Shown here in pieces: positions 12,100 through 29,477 of a stretch of DNA of 64,000 nucleotides. The stretch is from the NCBI GenBank assembly GCA_036417435.1, contig CM070899.1, positions 3,477,001 through 3,541,000 of the forward strand, read 5' to 3'. Under the pieces are notes generated by a model. It was given only the letters and a program-made list of their open reading frames with translations, was not told the DNA's origin and searched no databases. Within the stretch, counting starts at the first letter, position 1. Each line of letters starts with the position of its first letter. Source of the DNA: Inia geoffrensis. Taxonomy: Eukaryota; Chordata; Mammalia; Artiodactyla; Iniidae. The position numbers were made by a program, and so were the translations under genes.

Positions 12100-12510
12100 T
12101 TTTTTTAAAAAACAGCTTTATGAGATATAATTGACATGGAATAAAATGCACGTGTTTAAAGTACAATTTGATATGCTTTGAGATAGGCAAACACCTGTGA
12201 AATCACTCGTGCAATCGAGATAGTGATCAGATTCATCACCTAAAGTTTCCTCATACCACGGGACTTCCCTGGTGGCCCAGTGGCTAAGACTCCGTGCTCC
12301 AGATTCAGGGCACCTGGGTTCAATCCCTGGTCCGGGAACTAGATCCCACATGCTGCAACTAAAAGTTTCCTCATGCCGAATCCCTCCCTCCTGCTCCTGT
12401 CGGCCACACTCAGCCAGGCAACCACTGATCCGCTGTCACTACAGTCTGCATTTCCTTAAATTTTTTGTAAACGACTGGCATCTTTCCCTCAGCATAATTA
12501 TTTTGCATAG
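12100..12510 (-). mobile_element. L1 fragment, antisense, interrupted by a SINE
   Basis: AACAGCTTTATGAGATATAA, TTGACATGGAATAAAATGCA and the later TTCCTCATGCCGAATCCCTCC fit antisense old L1M-type sequence. The short SINE at 12,260-12,361 lies within it. Confidence 0.5.
12260..12361 (+). mobile_element. Short CHR-type SINE
   Basis: Forward copy, GGGACTTCCCTGGTGG to ATGCTGCAACTA. Target-site duplication AAAGTTTCCTCAT at 12,242-12,254 and again at 12,363-12,375. Confidence 0.92.
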
Positions 12511-13066
12511 AGAACATTTACCAAGATAGACCATAATCTGGGCCATAAACCAATAAATTAAATAAAAGGATTCAAATCATGCAAACTATGTTCTCTGACC
12601 ACAGTGGAATTAAATATTAGAAATCAATAACAAGGGCTTCCCTGGTGGCACAGTGGTTAGGAATCCACCTGCCAAGGCAGGGGACATGGGTTCGAGCCCT
12701 GGTCTGGGAAGATCCCACATGCCGTGGAGCCACTAAGCCCGTGCGCCACAACTACTGAGCCTGCGCTCTAGAGCCCACGTGCCGCAACTACTGAAGCCCT
12801 AGAGCCCATGCTCCGCAACAAGGGAAGCCACCGCAATGAGCAGCCCTCGCAGCACAACGAAAAGTAGCCCCCACTTGCCGCAATTAGAGAAAGCCTGTGT
12901 GCAGAAACAAAGACCTAACACAACCAAAAAAAAAAAAAAAAAAAAATCAATAACAAAAAAGACATCTGGAAAACCTCCAAATATTTGGAAACTAACACAT
13001 TTATAAATTACCCATGGGTCAAAGAAGAAATCAAAAGGAAAATCAGAAAATTATTTATTTACTTTA
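12511..13066 (+). mobile_element. L1 fragment interrupted by a SINE
   Basis: Text such as CTGACCACAGTGGAATTAAA, AATATTTGGAAACTAACAC and GGGTCAAAGAAGAAATCAAA belongs to the 5' part or ORF region of an old L1. The SINE at 12,634-12,943 splits it. Confidence 0.65.
12634..12943 (+). mobile_element. CHR-1-type SINE, full length
   Basis: Forward copy with a long A tail. The duplication AAATCAATAACAA stands directly before the head (12,621-12,633) and directly after the tail. Confidence 0.94.
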
Positions 13067-13074
13067 ATAAACAT

Positions 13075-13310
13075 GTATACAGCAGTTACTGTGTGCCAGG
13101 CCCTGTCTTGGGCCATTTCCAAAAACAGAACGTGCTAATTTAGGCCTCATAACAACCCTATGAGGAAGACACTTTGACACCCATTTTTCGGACGCTGAAC
13201 CCAAGGCACAGAGGGAGTAGGTGACTTGCCTGGGTCACGCAGATAAGCAGTGGCAGAGCTGGGATTTGAACCTGGGACACCTGCATCCAGGGTCCGTGCC
13301 TTGTGTCTCA
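13075..13310 (-). repeat. MIR element, antisense
   Basis: GTTACTGTGTGCCAGGCCCT, ACAACCCTATGAGGAAG, GGCACAGAGGGAGTAGGTGA and GCAGAGCTGGGATTTGAACC follow the reverse complement of MIR nearly end to end. Confidence 0.8.
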
Positions 13311-16099
13311 CTTTATCAATGGAGGGACACTGAAAGGTTTCAAATGGTAGAGAAAAATGGTCAGATTCCTGACAGCAAGATCACTTTGGGATGAGTTCAA
13401 CAAATATTTAGGAGCTAAACCTGCAGGACCTGGAGATGTATTAGAAGTGCTGAGAGAGCAGGAGACGGCTGGGTGCCAAAGGAAGAGGTGAGAGTGGACG
13501 GCAGGGCTGGAGGGCTCAGCAGTGCCCATGCCAGGAGGGAAGGGGCCCCACATCCTGAGGACCTGTTTCCATCAGGGGATGGGCGGGGCCTGGTAGAAAG
13601 GTAAGATGGGGGTGCGCAGGGGTCCCTAAGGAAATTCTTGCAGAAGGTCCACTAGAACACTGAGAGGGGATGGTATTTCAGGTGGAAGGAAGGGTGTATG
13701 CACGGCGCTGTGAGGGCAGCTTGTGGAGTCAGGTTTAAAAGGAGAGCGATGCGGAGCACAGCGGGAACTGAGCACCGGTGGGCGGCAGGGGCACCCACAA
13801 GGCCTGGCAGGCCTGGGTAAGGAGCTGTCTTTCTCTCTGGAGTGACGGGGTGTCAGCCGGTGTCTGGGGAGTGTGTGCAGGAGGGGGCTGACGGGGCCAG
13901 ATCTGGGCTGTCACAGCTCACCCCAGCTACAGAGTGGAGACACACCAGTGCAGAGGCAGGAAGCAGTCTGGCGGCTATGGAGGGCTTCCAGGTGAGCGGC
14001 TTCCAAGCAACGGGGGAGGGGTGGGGGACGAGGATGGAGGCAAGTGGACAGACTCAAGAGGTATCTAGGAGATAGAAGTGGCAGGGACCATGGCAGGTCC
14101 CCTGCGGGGATGCCTGGGGTTCTAGAAGGTGGTGGGATAGTCATCTGGCTAGTGAGCCCTGGAAGAAAACCAGGTAGGTGGGGGAAGTGAGGTCAGCACC
14201 CGAGTCTGGAGCTGGAAGAGGGCCAGCGAAAGGCCAGGGGGAGACGACGAGTGTGAAGAGGGGGCAGCGAAGGAGCAACGGGGACGAGGGAAACCCCAGC
14301 GTGCTGCTGGTGTAACCAGGCGGAGGGGTCGCGAGGGCACCAGTGGTTGGTGTGGAACTGGTCCCAGGCGTCTGGAGGGACGAAACCAAAACGATCCTTG
14401 TACTCAGCGACTGAGGTCGGCAGGCAGGCAGGCAGGCTGGCGAGAGCCGGAGCGCAAGAGGATTTGGAAGAAGGGTGTTAAGGCCGGAGCTTGCTGGGAA
14501 ACCCTGGCTCCCCAAGCGGCCTCTGGAGGACAGGGGAGAAAGCTCCAGAAACCAAGAATTTCACAGCCGGGGCCTTGAACGGCTCATCTACAAGAAATTT
14601 TACACCTCCCGGGCAGTGGCCCGAGTGGAGTGGAAAGATGCGGGCCGGGCCTCCGAGTCAGAACAGGAGGGCGGCTGCCGGGCTACAGGAGGGGAGCCCT
14701 TGAGCGGCTGACAGTGGCAGTGGCGACAACGAAACTTCAGCGCTACCATCCCACCTCCCCTCCCCCGCTCCCTCTCCTCTTCCTCCCCCATGCCCGCCCC
14801 CAGCCCAGGCCGCAGGGAAAACCCGGACCGCCGGGGGCTTCCACACACAGCTGGGGCCAGAAACACATTTTACAACGCCCCCCAGCGAACGCTGACAACC
14901 CCCATCTACCCTCACCACGTGGCTGGTAGTTTCCAGTCTATTTTGCCTGTTTTAACGCTAGTCAGGACGCCCTGCGTCGCTTTCACTGCCTCCTGAAGGG
15001 TCTCCAGCCCCAGCGGAGAGCCCTGTTGCTGGAAAAGCTGGGTTTCTCTGGAGACTAGGAAGTGGAGGGAGTCGTCAGTCAAGTCTGTTTACAACCTAAG
15101 GAGCTTCCAGATTGTTCCGGGGGGGGGGGCAATGGTGGGAGGAGTTAGAGACAAAGGAGCCGGGAGGAGGGGGAGGGTTTACCGGGAGAGGCCTGGGCTG
15201 GGCAGGGGTGCGCTGCCGGGCGAGCCTCGGTTTCCTCAACGGTGAACAGCCCCCCGCCCCCGCTTATTGACCTGGATGAAGCCCAAAGACGCCACCCCGC
15301 CTCCAAAATTCTTCCGAGATCTGGCACTATTCTAAACACGTTTGGAGTTCCCATTTAGAAATTGGCTTTTAAAGCAAGTTAATCACCCAAACCATGAATT
15401 ACATACTTCGTATGGAAACCTCAAACTACACAAAAGAATAAGTAAAAGAGATGAGCTTTACAAAATCATGATGCGCGTAGCTGGGTCAGTTTGCATGGTC
15501 ACCACGTCCCGGAATTCCAGACTAGGGCCCGCAACGCGTTGAAGGATACGGTTTTAAAACAAACCCAAAGTAGATACAAGTCCCCAATGGACTGAGCAAG
15601 AGCTGGGAGAATTCCGTATTTTGTGTCCGTTTCAACATTTCTTCCTGGTCGCAGCGGGGCCTAAGGACAGGACCAGTCCCCAAATACGAGCGGTGGCCTG
15701 CCTTGAGGTGGGGTCTATAGCGATGTGTGGGGAAGCCCTCGTTCCCCATCCCACCTCGGCTTCAGAAACAGCCGCACGGGAGCCCCACGAGGCCCAGGGG
15801 TCTCCTTTGCTCCCCATGCACATACGCGGGTCACCCCTCGCTCACACACCTCTGCACCCCACACCCAGGCCGAAGCCCCGGGCCTCTGCATAACGAGGCT
15901 CTGGCAGGCGCCTGTTGCCAGAATTCCTGTACCCTGAACCCATAATCAATGACCCCGGCAAAAAAGTACGCCCCGTACCTCTCGACCCGGCCCTGGACGC
16001 CCAATCGCTGCCCCGGGCCCCCAAACCCCTAACCGTGGCTCTGAGCCTCTGAACAGTGCGCCGGGCGTATACATGTGACACGGGACCGGACCCCTCACC
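13311..16099. other. Distal upstream region of HSP90AA1, no gene seen
   Basis: GC-rich toward the right. Numerous open frames on both strands but no splice-linked coding pattern. There is a G10 run at 15,119-15,128. SINE insertions are absent from 12,944 to 22,435. Confidence 0.4.
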
Positions 16100-16541
16100 C
16101 CTGCTTCGATTTGCTACATGCGGCCTCAAGGCCCCAAACCTGGCCCCGGGCCCCCAGTCTCGGGCCCTGACGGTGGAGGACCCGAAGCTTCCACAACCTG
16201 GGGACACGTTTTAACCACCGAGAGTTTACTTTTCTGCACTTCACAGAGCCGCGAGCACGGGCACTCAGTCCCCGGTCGCACTCCCCGCGGCCTGGACAGA
16301 GGTGGCGGTTCACCAAGGCGGCCGTTGGGCCGACGCACGCCGAGCAGGGGTCGTGGGGCCGGGCCGACGGCGCGCAGAACGCAGCGGGCGCGGGGGCAGG
16401 GCGGGGGGAGATGGCCCCAGAAGGCGCGAGACCTTCCCTAGAGCTCTGTACCGCGCAGGCGCCCTGCGGTCCGCGCGGGCTCGCGCGGCGCGGCCTGGGG
16501 GGCGGGGCGCGAGGGCGTGGGGCCGCGCGGGCCCAGGGTAG

Positions 16542-21533
<4,992 letters not shown>

Positions 21534-22340
21534 GCTCTGCCTGAGGATTACGTGGCCGCGTGTTCAACACTTTTGTCTTCATTTTTTTCTGATAATGTTT
21601 TCAAGTACTTGTTTATTTTTGTTAACATTTAAAAACCTGTATAGCATGACAGCTACTTAAGGGGAAGATAAGATTTCTTTCTACTGAGTGTGATACTGTG
21701 ATACTTTAGGCACTAAAAGCAGAGCTAGTTTTTTTCTAGTTTCATGTTGGCTTATTTTAACAGACAGAAGTAGCATTTGTTGTAAGGTGTATGTAACCTA
21801 CGTTAACTTCATGGTCTGAAGTGTTCAGCTATCAAGCAGATTCTTTAGTAGAGCAAATCTTCTGTCGCTGAAGTGTTTTGGAGTATATACCTTGATGTTT
21901 AAAAAAAAATACTTCTTAAAGCAACTTTCATCTTCTGGGATTTACTTTTTCAACCTTTCATCGCCTGTATTGACTGCATGTGCCAGACCCCTAGAAATTA
22001 CTATGTTCAACTGAACCAACTTGATGGGAGTCACTGTCCATACATAGGGCTTGTTTTCCACAGAAAAGTAGTGTTGAGAGTAGCAGAATTATAAGCCTAT
22101 CTAGGCATGTTGTAAAGCTGTTTGAAAAGTGACTCAGAGCAAGTTTTGTGAATGGAGACATAGTGCTCAAGTCACATTCTGCTTTAAAAGTTGTAACAAA
22201 TACAGATAAATTAAAAAGAACTTATGTGAAAATGTCTTATTTTGGGGGGGGTGGGGAGAGTATAGATGACGGGATGGTCCCAGAATGTAAAATGTTAGGT
22301 GTGTACATCTTGCTTACGAGGAGCAAAGGAAGTAGATGAT
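21534..22340 (+). other. HSP90AA1: HSP90AA1 3' UTR (right end uncertain)
   Basis: AT-rich sequence with ATTTAA and TTTATTTTTG tracts. No AATAAA occurs in the 800 bases after the stop. ATTAAA at 22,210-22,215 is a candidate variant poly(A) signal. The recalled human UTR has similar text to about here, so the UTR may run further right. Confidence 0.6.
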
Positions 22341-22435
22341 TGATGTTGACTGCCGGAGTCTTAACTACTGCGATCTTCCCAGGGTGCACTCTCAGGTGGC
22401 AGGTGGGGGATGAGCATACGTTCTCGTGATGTGTT

Positions 22436-22576
22436 TTTTGGGGGTTTTTGTTTTTGTTTTGGCTGTGTAGCATGCAGGATCTTAGGTGGTATCTTAGCTC
22501 CCTGACCAGGGATTGAACCCACACCCCCTGCAGTGGAAGCTTGGAGTCTTAACTACTGGACGACCAGGAAATTCCC
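22436..22576 (-). mobile_element. Short CHR-type SINE
   Basis: Reverse copy: GGCTGTGTAGCATGCAGGAT, GACCAGGGATTGAACCC and TACTGGACGACCAGGAAATT. It lies just beyond or inside the distal 3' UTR of HSP90AA1. Confidence 0.87.
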
Positions 22577-23619
22577 AGAGCATATATCCTTAAAAGACAC
22601 AGATGAGAACAGGTGAATCTGACACTATGTGTTAAATTTCCTAATAACAGCCATTGTCCCGTAGGATTTTCACGTCCAAACTGTGCTTTGACGGTATTTG
22701 TGACACGTATCTGATGCTCTAAATATTGTCTCTGAACTACCTTGGCCTTAGGAATGTCTGGAAGTTCTGTACCAGGCGTACTTAATGAGTGCCGTTCCAC
22801 CTGAAACCGCCTCTGCTCCTGGGCCTCTGGTTCCTTATTGAGCATCAGGCGACGTGGCTGTAGAGAAGGTGCCGCTAGCTGTGAGCAGCGGTTGGAGAGG
22901 CGTAAGCTGTGGGAAAGTTGGTAGCAGCTCTGTACAGGGTCTGGATCCTGAGCCTAAGACCACGTGAAGAGTGACGGTGATTGATAGGGGGCAGGGAGAG
23001 GACTTGAGAGTCTATACTGCGGAAGATCTGCCACCTAGTGTTCAGTGGGTACCAAGTGCCTGGTAAAGTAATCGCCTTCAATCCTTGTAATCTAATGCAG
23101 CGGAAGTTCTTACCTCCCATTTGTCTTGAGAGAATTGAGGTGTGCACACTGTTCAGGAATTAGGAATTGAGAGGCCAAAGCAAAGGGGTAGTTTTTCTTC
23201 CATGTTTCCCCTGTCTATTAGGAATATAGAGGATTCCACTTAAATCAAAAGGAGCATTTCAGAGAAACAAACTGAGAGCCTCTATAAATAATCTCCCACT
23301 TAACAAAAAGATCTCCCACTGAGCATGTTTTCCGAGTTACTGGAAAGCATTTATGGCAGATACGTGTACTTTGGAGCTGTACTACCCCCCGAACTCGTGT
23401 GTGCCAGTGACTGGACCATGGAGACCGTGATGCCCAGCCCCGGGGGTGGGGGGGGTGAGGCGTTGAGCTGAAGGACACACGAACACGACCTGGAGGCGAT
23501 GCTCCTCAGGCTGCCAGAGCCCGCTGCTGCTGAGTCCAGGGTTAGGTCCCACCCTACCTAGGAGAGTAGCTGAAAAGCAGAGACAGAGGTGTGGCGCGAG
23601 GGGGAAAAACATTCCTTTT
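22577..23619. other. Intergenic sequence without recognised feature
   Basis: No coding or repeat signal I can name. Includes a G-rich patch at 23,440-23,457. Confidence 0.4.
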
Positions 23620-24140
23620 TCACAGATGATGTGGCTGTGAGCACAATAGGAAAGGAATTAGAAAATTGGTACAAGAATAAGTATAGCAAAATCCTAAGAT
23701 ACGAGATCAAATTGAAATTTTGTTAGCAACAAAGAACAGTCATTAATATCTTAAAATGCATAATACCATATAGGAATACATTTTACAAGAAGTTTCACAA
23801 GACCTGTATGCTGAGAACTGAGAAAACAAGACCTAGGTAAACAAAGTGGGAGAAGCCAGACAGAAAAAGCCACCTACTGTGATTGCATTTTCAAAAAACT
23901 CTAGAAGAGGCACAACTACGACAAAAAGCCCAGTGGGTTACCTGACGCCAGGAGTCCTAGTAGGGACGTAACTGCAGAGGGACAAGATTCCGTGCCCCAA
24001 AACTTGAGGCGATGGGCTGCACAGCTGTATATGTTTATTAAAATTTACAGTATAAAAAATGGGTGAATTTTAACGGTGTGTGGTACATGAGTGTACGTGA
24101 TTAGCAAATGAAGAATGCAATGCAAAGGTATAGAAAGCAG
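23620..24140 (+). mobile_element. Old L1 fragment
   Basis: TTTCACAGATGATGTGGCTGT, ATATAGGAATACATTTTAC and GTTTATTAAAATTTACAG resemble eroded L1 3' sequence. No coding capacity remains. Confidence 0.5.
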
Positions 24141-25334
24141 TCTATTGGGGTTCAAAAGTGACTGAGCCGGCCATGTCCTGCACCTCATTACTTGTAAATT
24201 GGAGCCAAGGTACCTTAAAAGCCTGTTCTGGCGCTTACTAGGTGGTGGGCTTAGCAGGTGCCTGGTTAGGTAGGACCTTTCCTCCTGTTCTGTGAGTCCT
24301 GTGAGGTTGCCTTACTTACTTGGGCTCAGGTCCGCAAGTGCCAGCCCCTTCTAGCTTACTGTGCCCTTGCTGTCTCTCGGGCCTCAGATCAGTAGTTCCT
24401 ACCAAGCACGGATTTGTCACATGTTTTGATTGAATGCCACCGAAGGACCAGCCCTGCATACAGATGAGAGGTGTGTCACTGGGGAAGGTGGCCACGGTGA
24501 AGGCCAAGGAGCCCCAACAGGTGGAAGCACAGAGCTAGGAAGGGTCAGCTGGTGAGGCAGGGCCAGGGAGGGTGGTGCTCCAGAAAGGGGGTGGCAGCTG
24601 ATACAAAGCTGACCCCACTTCAACAAAGAAGTGGGGGGCTTCCCAGCATAGTGAGCCAGGCTTGAGAGCCTGGATGTGTGAGATTTGGGGAACACATGGG
24701 CGTCTGAGGAGAGAAAGCTGAAGAGTGAAACTGATTAAACTGTGTGTGCCTTGAATGTGAACCATTAGCCTCGGGCCTGGATTGGAGACTGTCCAGCAAC
24801 TTAGCCAATGGGAAGGCAGTTGCTATGGTCTGCCATGGGGCTGCTTTTTTAGGACGGGGCGGGGGGGGGGGGGCGGGGGGGCGCCATGCCCACCCCTTGA
24901 GAAACGTCCTCAATACCAGGAATACTGAGGGGATTTGGTAGGTCAGCTCCACCAACTCTGAAGTTTCATCTTCATGAGGTGCCCCTTATTCCATTTTATC
25001 CTACAGGTGGGAAGAACCCTACTGATGGTACCAGGGCGCAAGCACGCCAGCTCCCACTGGGTTCTCTATCCCGCAGCCCCTGAGCTAGGGTCTGACGACC
25101 TTGCCTCCGAAGATTGAGGTTTAGGAAGAGCCAATAGGACCAGTCCTGACTTCCAAGAATAGAGATGTTTGTTTTGTTCTCCTATGTATCCCAGATACTT
25201 AGTGTTCGGCACATGGCAGGCACTCAAATATTTGTTAACAAATTAGTGTAAGCACTTCACAGTTTACAAACACTTTAACTTACAGTTTCTAATTGTTTTA
25301 TTTTGGAGATTTCCAAAACATGCAAAAAGCAGAG
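24141..25334. other. Intergenic sequence with a G-run cluster
   Basis: No gene. At 24,858-24,882 runs of G of 4, 13 and 7 bases are separated by single C, a strong potential G-quadruplex on the + strand. A short MIR-like end lies near 25,195-25,245. Confidence 0.4.
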
Positions 25335-26140
25335 AGGGACAAGTAGATGTTGACAAGGACGTGGAGAAATTGGACCCTCAACACGCTGCTGATGGGAGTG
25401 GAAAATGGTGACCTTCTGGAAAACAGCCTGGCACTTCCTGGAAAAGTGAAGCATAGAATTGCCATATGATCTAGCAGTTCCACTCTTAGGTATCTACCCA
25501 GGAGAAATGGAAAACGTGTCCACAAAAACACAACAGTCCTCCCTGGGTATCTGTCCCTCAGGGGCTTGGTTCTGGGACCCCCAAGGGTATCAAAATCTGA
25601 GGATGCTGAATCCCTTATATGAGGATCCCTTATATAAATGACGTCATCAGCCCTCCGTATCCTCAGGATATGTGTACACATGTTTTCATAGCGTTATTCA
25701 TAAAAGCCAAAAGGTGGAAACAAACCAAATGTCCATCAATGGATGGATGAATAGATAAAAAAATGTGGTATAACGGTGCAATGGAATATTATTTGGAATA
25801 TTATTGCCGTAGAAAGAATGAACCTTGAAAACCATGCCAAGTGAAAGAAGCCAGTCGCAAAAGGCCACGAATTTATTGTATGATCTTACTCATATGAAAT
25901 GTCCAGAATAGGCAAATCCATAGAGACAGAACGTAGTAGCTGCATGGTTGGCCAGGGACTTTGGGGAAGAGCCATGGAGAGTGACCACTTAATGAGTATA
26001 GTTTCTTTTTGGGGTGATCATAGTGTTGAAAAATTGATTGTGATGGCTATGCAATACTGTGAATATAGTAAAAGTCACTGAACTGTATAAAGTGAATGAA
26101 TTATATAGTATATGAATATCTCAAACTGTTATTGAAAAAA
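25335..26140 (+). mobile_element. L1 3' fragment with a DNA-transposon insert
   Basis: GTTGACAAGGACGTGGAGAA, TTGCCATATGATCTAGCAG and TGGAATATTATTTGG are L1 3' sequence. Between 25,533 and about 25,665 a different sequence interrupts it. Confidence 0.7.
25533..25665 (+). mobile_element. Probable Tigger/MER-type DNA transposon remnant
   Basis: CAGTCCTCCCTGGGTATCTG, GGTTCTGGGACCCCC and TATCAAAATCTGAGGATGCT match the arm of a pogo/Tigger-like short element from memory. A second, reversed arm, CCTCCGTATCCTCAGG, ends it near 25,665. The family name is tentative. Confidence 0.5.
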
Positions 26141-26870
26141 TGTAAAAGAGTTTGGTGGTCCCTCAAAAAATGAACAATTGCCATATGATCCAGCAGTCCA
26201 CTCCTGGGCATACACTCAGCAGTGACTGAAAAGGTATTTGTACACCAGTGTTCATAGCAGTGTCATTCGTATTAGCTAAAAGGTAGAAACAATCCAAACA
26301 CACTCATCAGTGAATTAATGGATAAACAAAATGTGCCTACACACAATGAAATATTATTCAGCCTTAAAGAGGAAAGATATTCTGGCACATGTTATGACAT
26401 GGATAAATCTTGAGGACAGTAAGCTACATGAAATAAGCCAGACACAGAAGGACAAATATTGTATTTATGATTCCACTTCTGTTCATTAATTTTTCTTCTT
26501 TTTTGGCTCTGGGGCATACAGGATCTTAGTTCCCTGACCAGGGATCAAACCTGTGCCCCCTGCAGTGGAAGCTCGGAGTCTTAACCATTGGACTGCCAGG
26601 GAAGTCCCCTGTATGATTCCACTTAATATGAGGTCCCTGGAGCCATCAAATTCATAGAGACACAGTGGAATAGTGGTCGCCAGGGGCTGGGGGAGGGGGT
26701 GTTGGTATTTAATGGGGGCAGAGTTCCAGGTGGAGATGATGAAAAAGTTCTGGAGATGGATGGTAGTGATGGTTGCGCAACAATGTAATTGTATTTGATT
26801 CCACTGACCTGTATACTTAAAAAAGGTTAAAATGGTAAATTTTATGTATGTTTACACACACACAAAGTAG
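26141..26870 (+). mobile_element. Second L1 3' fragment, interrupted by a SINE
   Basis: A separate copy of the same L1 region begins again with ATTGCCATATGATCCAGCAG and TATTCAGCCTTAAAGAGG. The tail near 26,815-26,870 includes a short CA run. The SINE at 26,498-26,609 lies inside. Confidence 0.68.
26498..26609 (-). mobile_element. Short CHR-type SINE
   Basis: Reverse copy: TTTTTTGGCTCTGGGGCATA to TGCCAGGGAAGTCCC. TATGATTCCACTT occurs at 26,466-26,478 and directly after the head at about 26,613-26,625, a duplication that also spans a short extra segment beside the tail. Confidence 0.88.
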
Positions 26871-27227
26871 AGGGAACTGTTTCATGAGCCCCTACATACC
26901 CATCAGCCGGCTTTAACAATTATCATTCTGGGTTCTCACTTGAGTTTGGAACCTTCTAAGTATCATTACTGATTCCTTTTGATAGACGAGGAAACTGCAG
27001 CTCCAAATGGTCACGGGTAAGAGGCGAGGCCATGAATGGACTGTGTTTTCCACTACTCACTTCCCCAGTGGGTTGTCCACAGACCTCGGCTCTTTTCCGC
27101 ACCAGCCTTTCCGTTCAAAGACCCATTCAAAGCGTGTGATTGATGGAGCCTGTCCTGGGCTGTGTCCTAGATGCCTGGTCTCTCAAGGCCTTCACATACC
27201 ACGTCCCAGCTCCTCCACCTGGGACGG

Positions 27228-27365
27228 TAAAATATACATAACCTAACATTTACCATTGTAAGTGTACGGTTCAATGGCATTAAGTATATTCAAAATGTTG
27301 TGCAACCATCAACACTATTTCCCAAACTTTTTCATACCCCAAACAGAAACTCTGTACCCATGAAG
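27228..27365 (-). mobile_element. L1M fragment, antisense
   Basis: CATTTACCATTGTAAGTGTA, GTTGTGCAACCATCAACAC and ACAGAAACTCTGTACCCATG are characteristic of old L1M sequence in reverse. Confidence 0.6.
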
Positions 27366-27384
27366 CAATATCTTACCTGGGATG

Positions 27385-27615
27385 GTCTTCGTGCCCCTCT
27401 GTCCCAGGCTAAATCCTCCCACTGCCTGGCCTCAGTTTACCTGTGGCTACACTCCCTGCATCCTCTCCCTTTCTTGGTGGCATTTCTCACAATTGTCCTG
27501 CAATTAGTCTACAGTCCGTCTTGCTGTCTGTCAGCCACGAAGGTAAGCACGTATATAGCTTGTTCACTGCCAGCCCGGTGCACCTGATATATATTTGTGG
27601 ATTGAATGAATACCT
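27385..27615 (+). repeat. L2-like 3' end
   Basis: Short eroded L2 signature: CACAATTGTCCTGC, CTTGCTGTCTGTCAGCCACG and a final GGATTGAATGAAT. Weak. Confidence 0.45.
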
Positions 27616-27948
27616 GGTACACACAACTGATATTTCCCCCCTTCCTGTGGGGATGGAAAATTGTTTAAACAATTTTGTATAATTTGGGAAGACGTCCTTC
27701 CTTTTTCTAAGACTTCAAGATCTGCTCAGACCTTTGAAAGTGTGATAAGAGATTATGCTTCTATAGGAAGGAACATCACTTTTCCTCCTAGGAGGAACAT
27801 GCCAGGAAGCAGGGCTCCTCGTGAGTCATGGTGTATTAATAGCACCATCAAAATCTGAACAAAGATCCTGTGATGCTGTTGCATCTCCGAGGAGCTGGGC
27901 ATATTACCTGCCAAGTGTTATCTCTCTGCTCAGAACATACATCATCTT

Positions 27949-28123
27949 TTTTTTTTTTTTAAATAATGTTTATTTATTTGGGGCTGTGTAAGGTCTTAGT
28001 TGCGGTGCACGGGCTCAGTAGCCCTGCGGCATGTGGGATCTTAGTTCCCTGACCAGGAATCAAACCTGCACCCCCTGCGTTGGAAGGCGGATTCTTAACC
28101 ACTGGACCGCCAGGGAAGTCCCT
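27949..28123 (-). mobile_element. CHR-type SINE, medium length
   Basis: Reverse copy with T tail at left. Perfect 15-bp target-site duplication AACATACATCATCTT at 27,934-27,948 and 28,124-28,138. Confidence 0.95.
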
Positions 28124-28732
28124 AACATACATCATCTTCTCATGAAAGTACTGTTAAGTCCTCAACACTAGACCAATGAAAGTTCTAGAGCTTTAAATGT
28201 GGTCCAAAAAGCACTGTGTGTGTGTTTTTTTAACTCCAAGTTAAAAAATAAAAACAATCAGAGTGAAAAAAATTGATAAATCAGCTACCCACTTTTCAAA
28301 AAGTTGAATGGATGAAGCCAATAAAATATTTAACATTTGAACTCTGTTCATTGTGTGTGCTGTTGTTCCGATTCAGCCAGCTGGTCGTGGCCAGTCAGGC
28401 CGATCCACACCCCACGCAACCTCCCTCCATCCCCTCAGCTTTCTGAAGCAATTTCTGAATTTCATCGTATCAATTCATCTGCAAGTATTTCATGTTTTCC
28501 TTGACATATCTTTGTAACTCAAACAGACTGAAGGTACTTGGCAATACAAATAAATGCACAATTAAAAAGACAGGACGTTCATTTTCACCGCTTGAGTTCA
28601 ACACCATACTGGAGGTTCCAGCTAGGGCAGTTAGTCCCGATAAATAAAAGGCACCCTGATCGGACAGGAAGGAGTAAACATTATCTCTACTTGTAGATGG
28701 CATGATCTTGTATATAGAAAACTGTTAGGAAG

Positions 28733-28856
28733 GGACTTCCCTGGCGGTCCAGTGGTTAAGACTCCGAGCTCTCAACGCAGGGGGCACAGGTTCAATCCCT
28801 GGTTGGGGAACTAAGTTCCCGCATGCCACACGGCGTGGCCAAAACAAAAAAAAACA
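28733..28856 (+). mobile_element. Short CHR-type SINE
   Basis: Forward copy GGGACTTCCCTGGCGG to GGCGTGGCCAAAACAAAAA, inserted in an L1. Flanks AAACTGTTAGGAA and AAACTGTAAGGAA form the target-site duplication. Confidence 0.93.
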
Positions 28857-28867
28857 AACTGTAAGGA

Positions 28868-28869
<2 letters not shown>

Positions 28870-28906
<37 letters not shown>
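28870..28906. repeat. (CA)n microsatellite
   Basis: About 18 CA units directly after the SINE target-site duplication. Confidence 0.95.
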
Positions 28907-28909
<3 letters not shown>

Positions 28910-29477
28910 ATTAGAACAAGTTCATCAAGGTTTCAGGATACAAGATCAATATACAAAAATCAGTTGTATTTTTATACAGTAACAATGAACAATCTAAAAA
29001 TAAAATTAAGAAAACAGTTCTATTTACAATAGCAGCAAAAAGAATAAAATACTTAGAAATTTTAACAACAAAAAAATACAAGACTTGCATACTGAAAAAA
29101 AACTACAAAACATTGTTGAAAAAAATTAGAGGAGACCTAAGAAATGAAAAGACATACCATGCTCATATATTGGAAGATGTAGTACTGTTAAGATGGCAGT
29201 ATTATCCAAACTGATCTACAGACTCAACACAATCCCTATCAAAATCCCAGCTGGCATTTTTGCAGAAATTGACAAACCTATCCTAAAATTCATGTGGAAA
29301 TACAAGGGACCCAGAAGAGTCAAACAATTTTGAAAAAGAAGGACAAAGTTGGGGGTCCACACTTCCTGACTTCAAAAATTACTAAGAAAATTAGTGCAAA
29401 TCAAAACCACAATGAGGTATCACCTCACACCTGTCAAAATGGCTATCAACAAAAAGTCTACAAATAAATGCTGGAGG

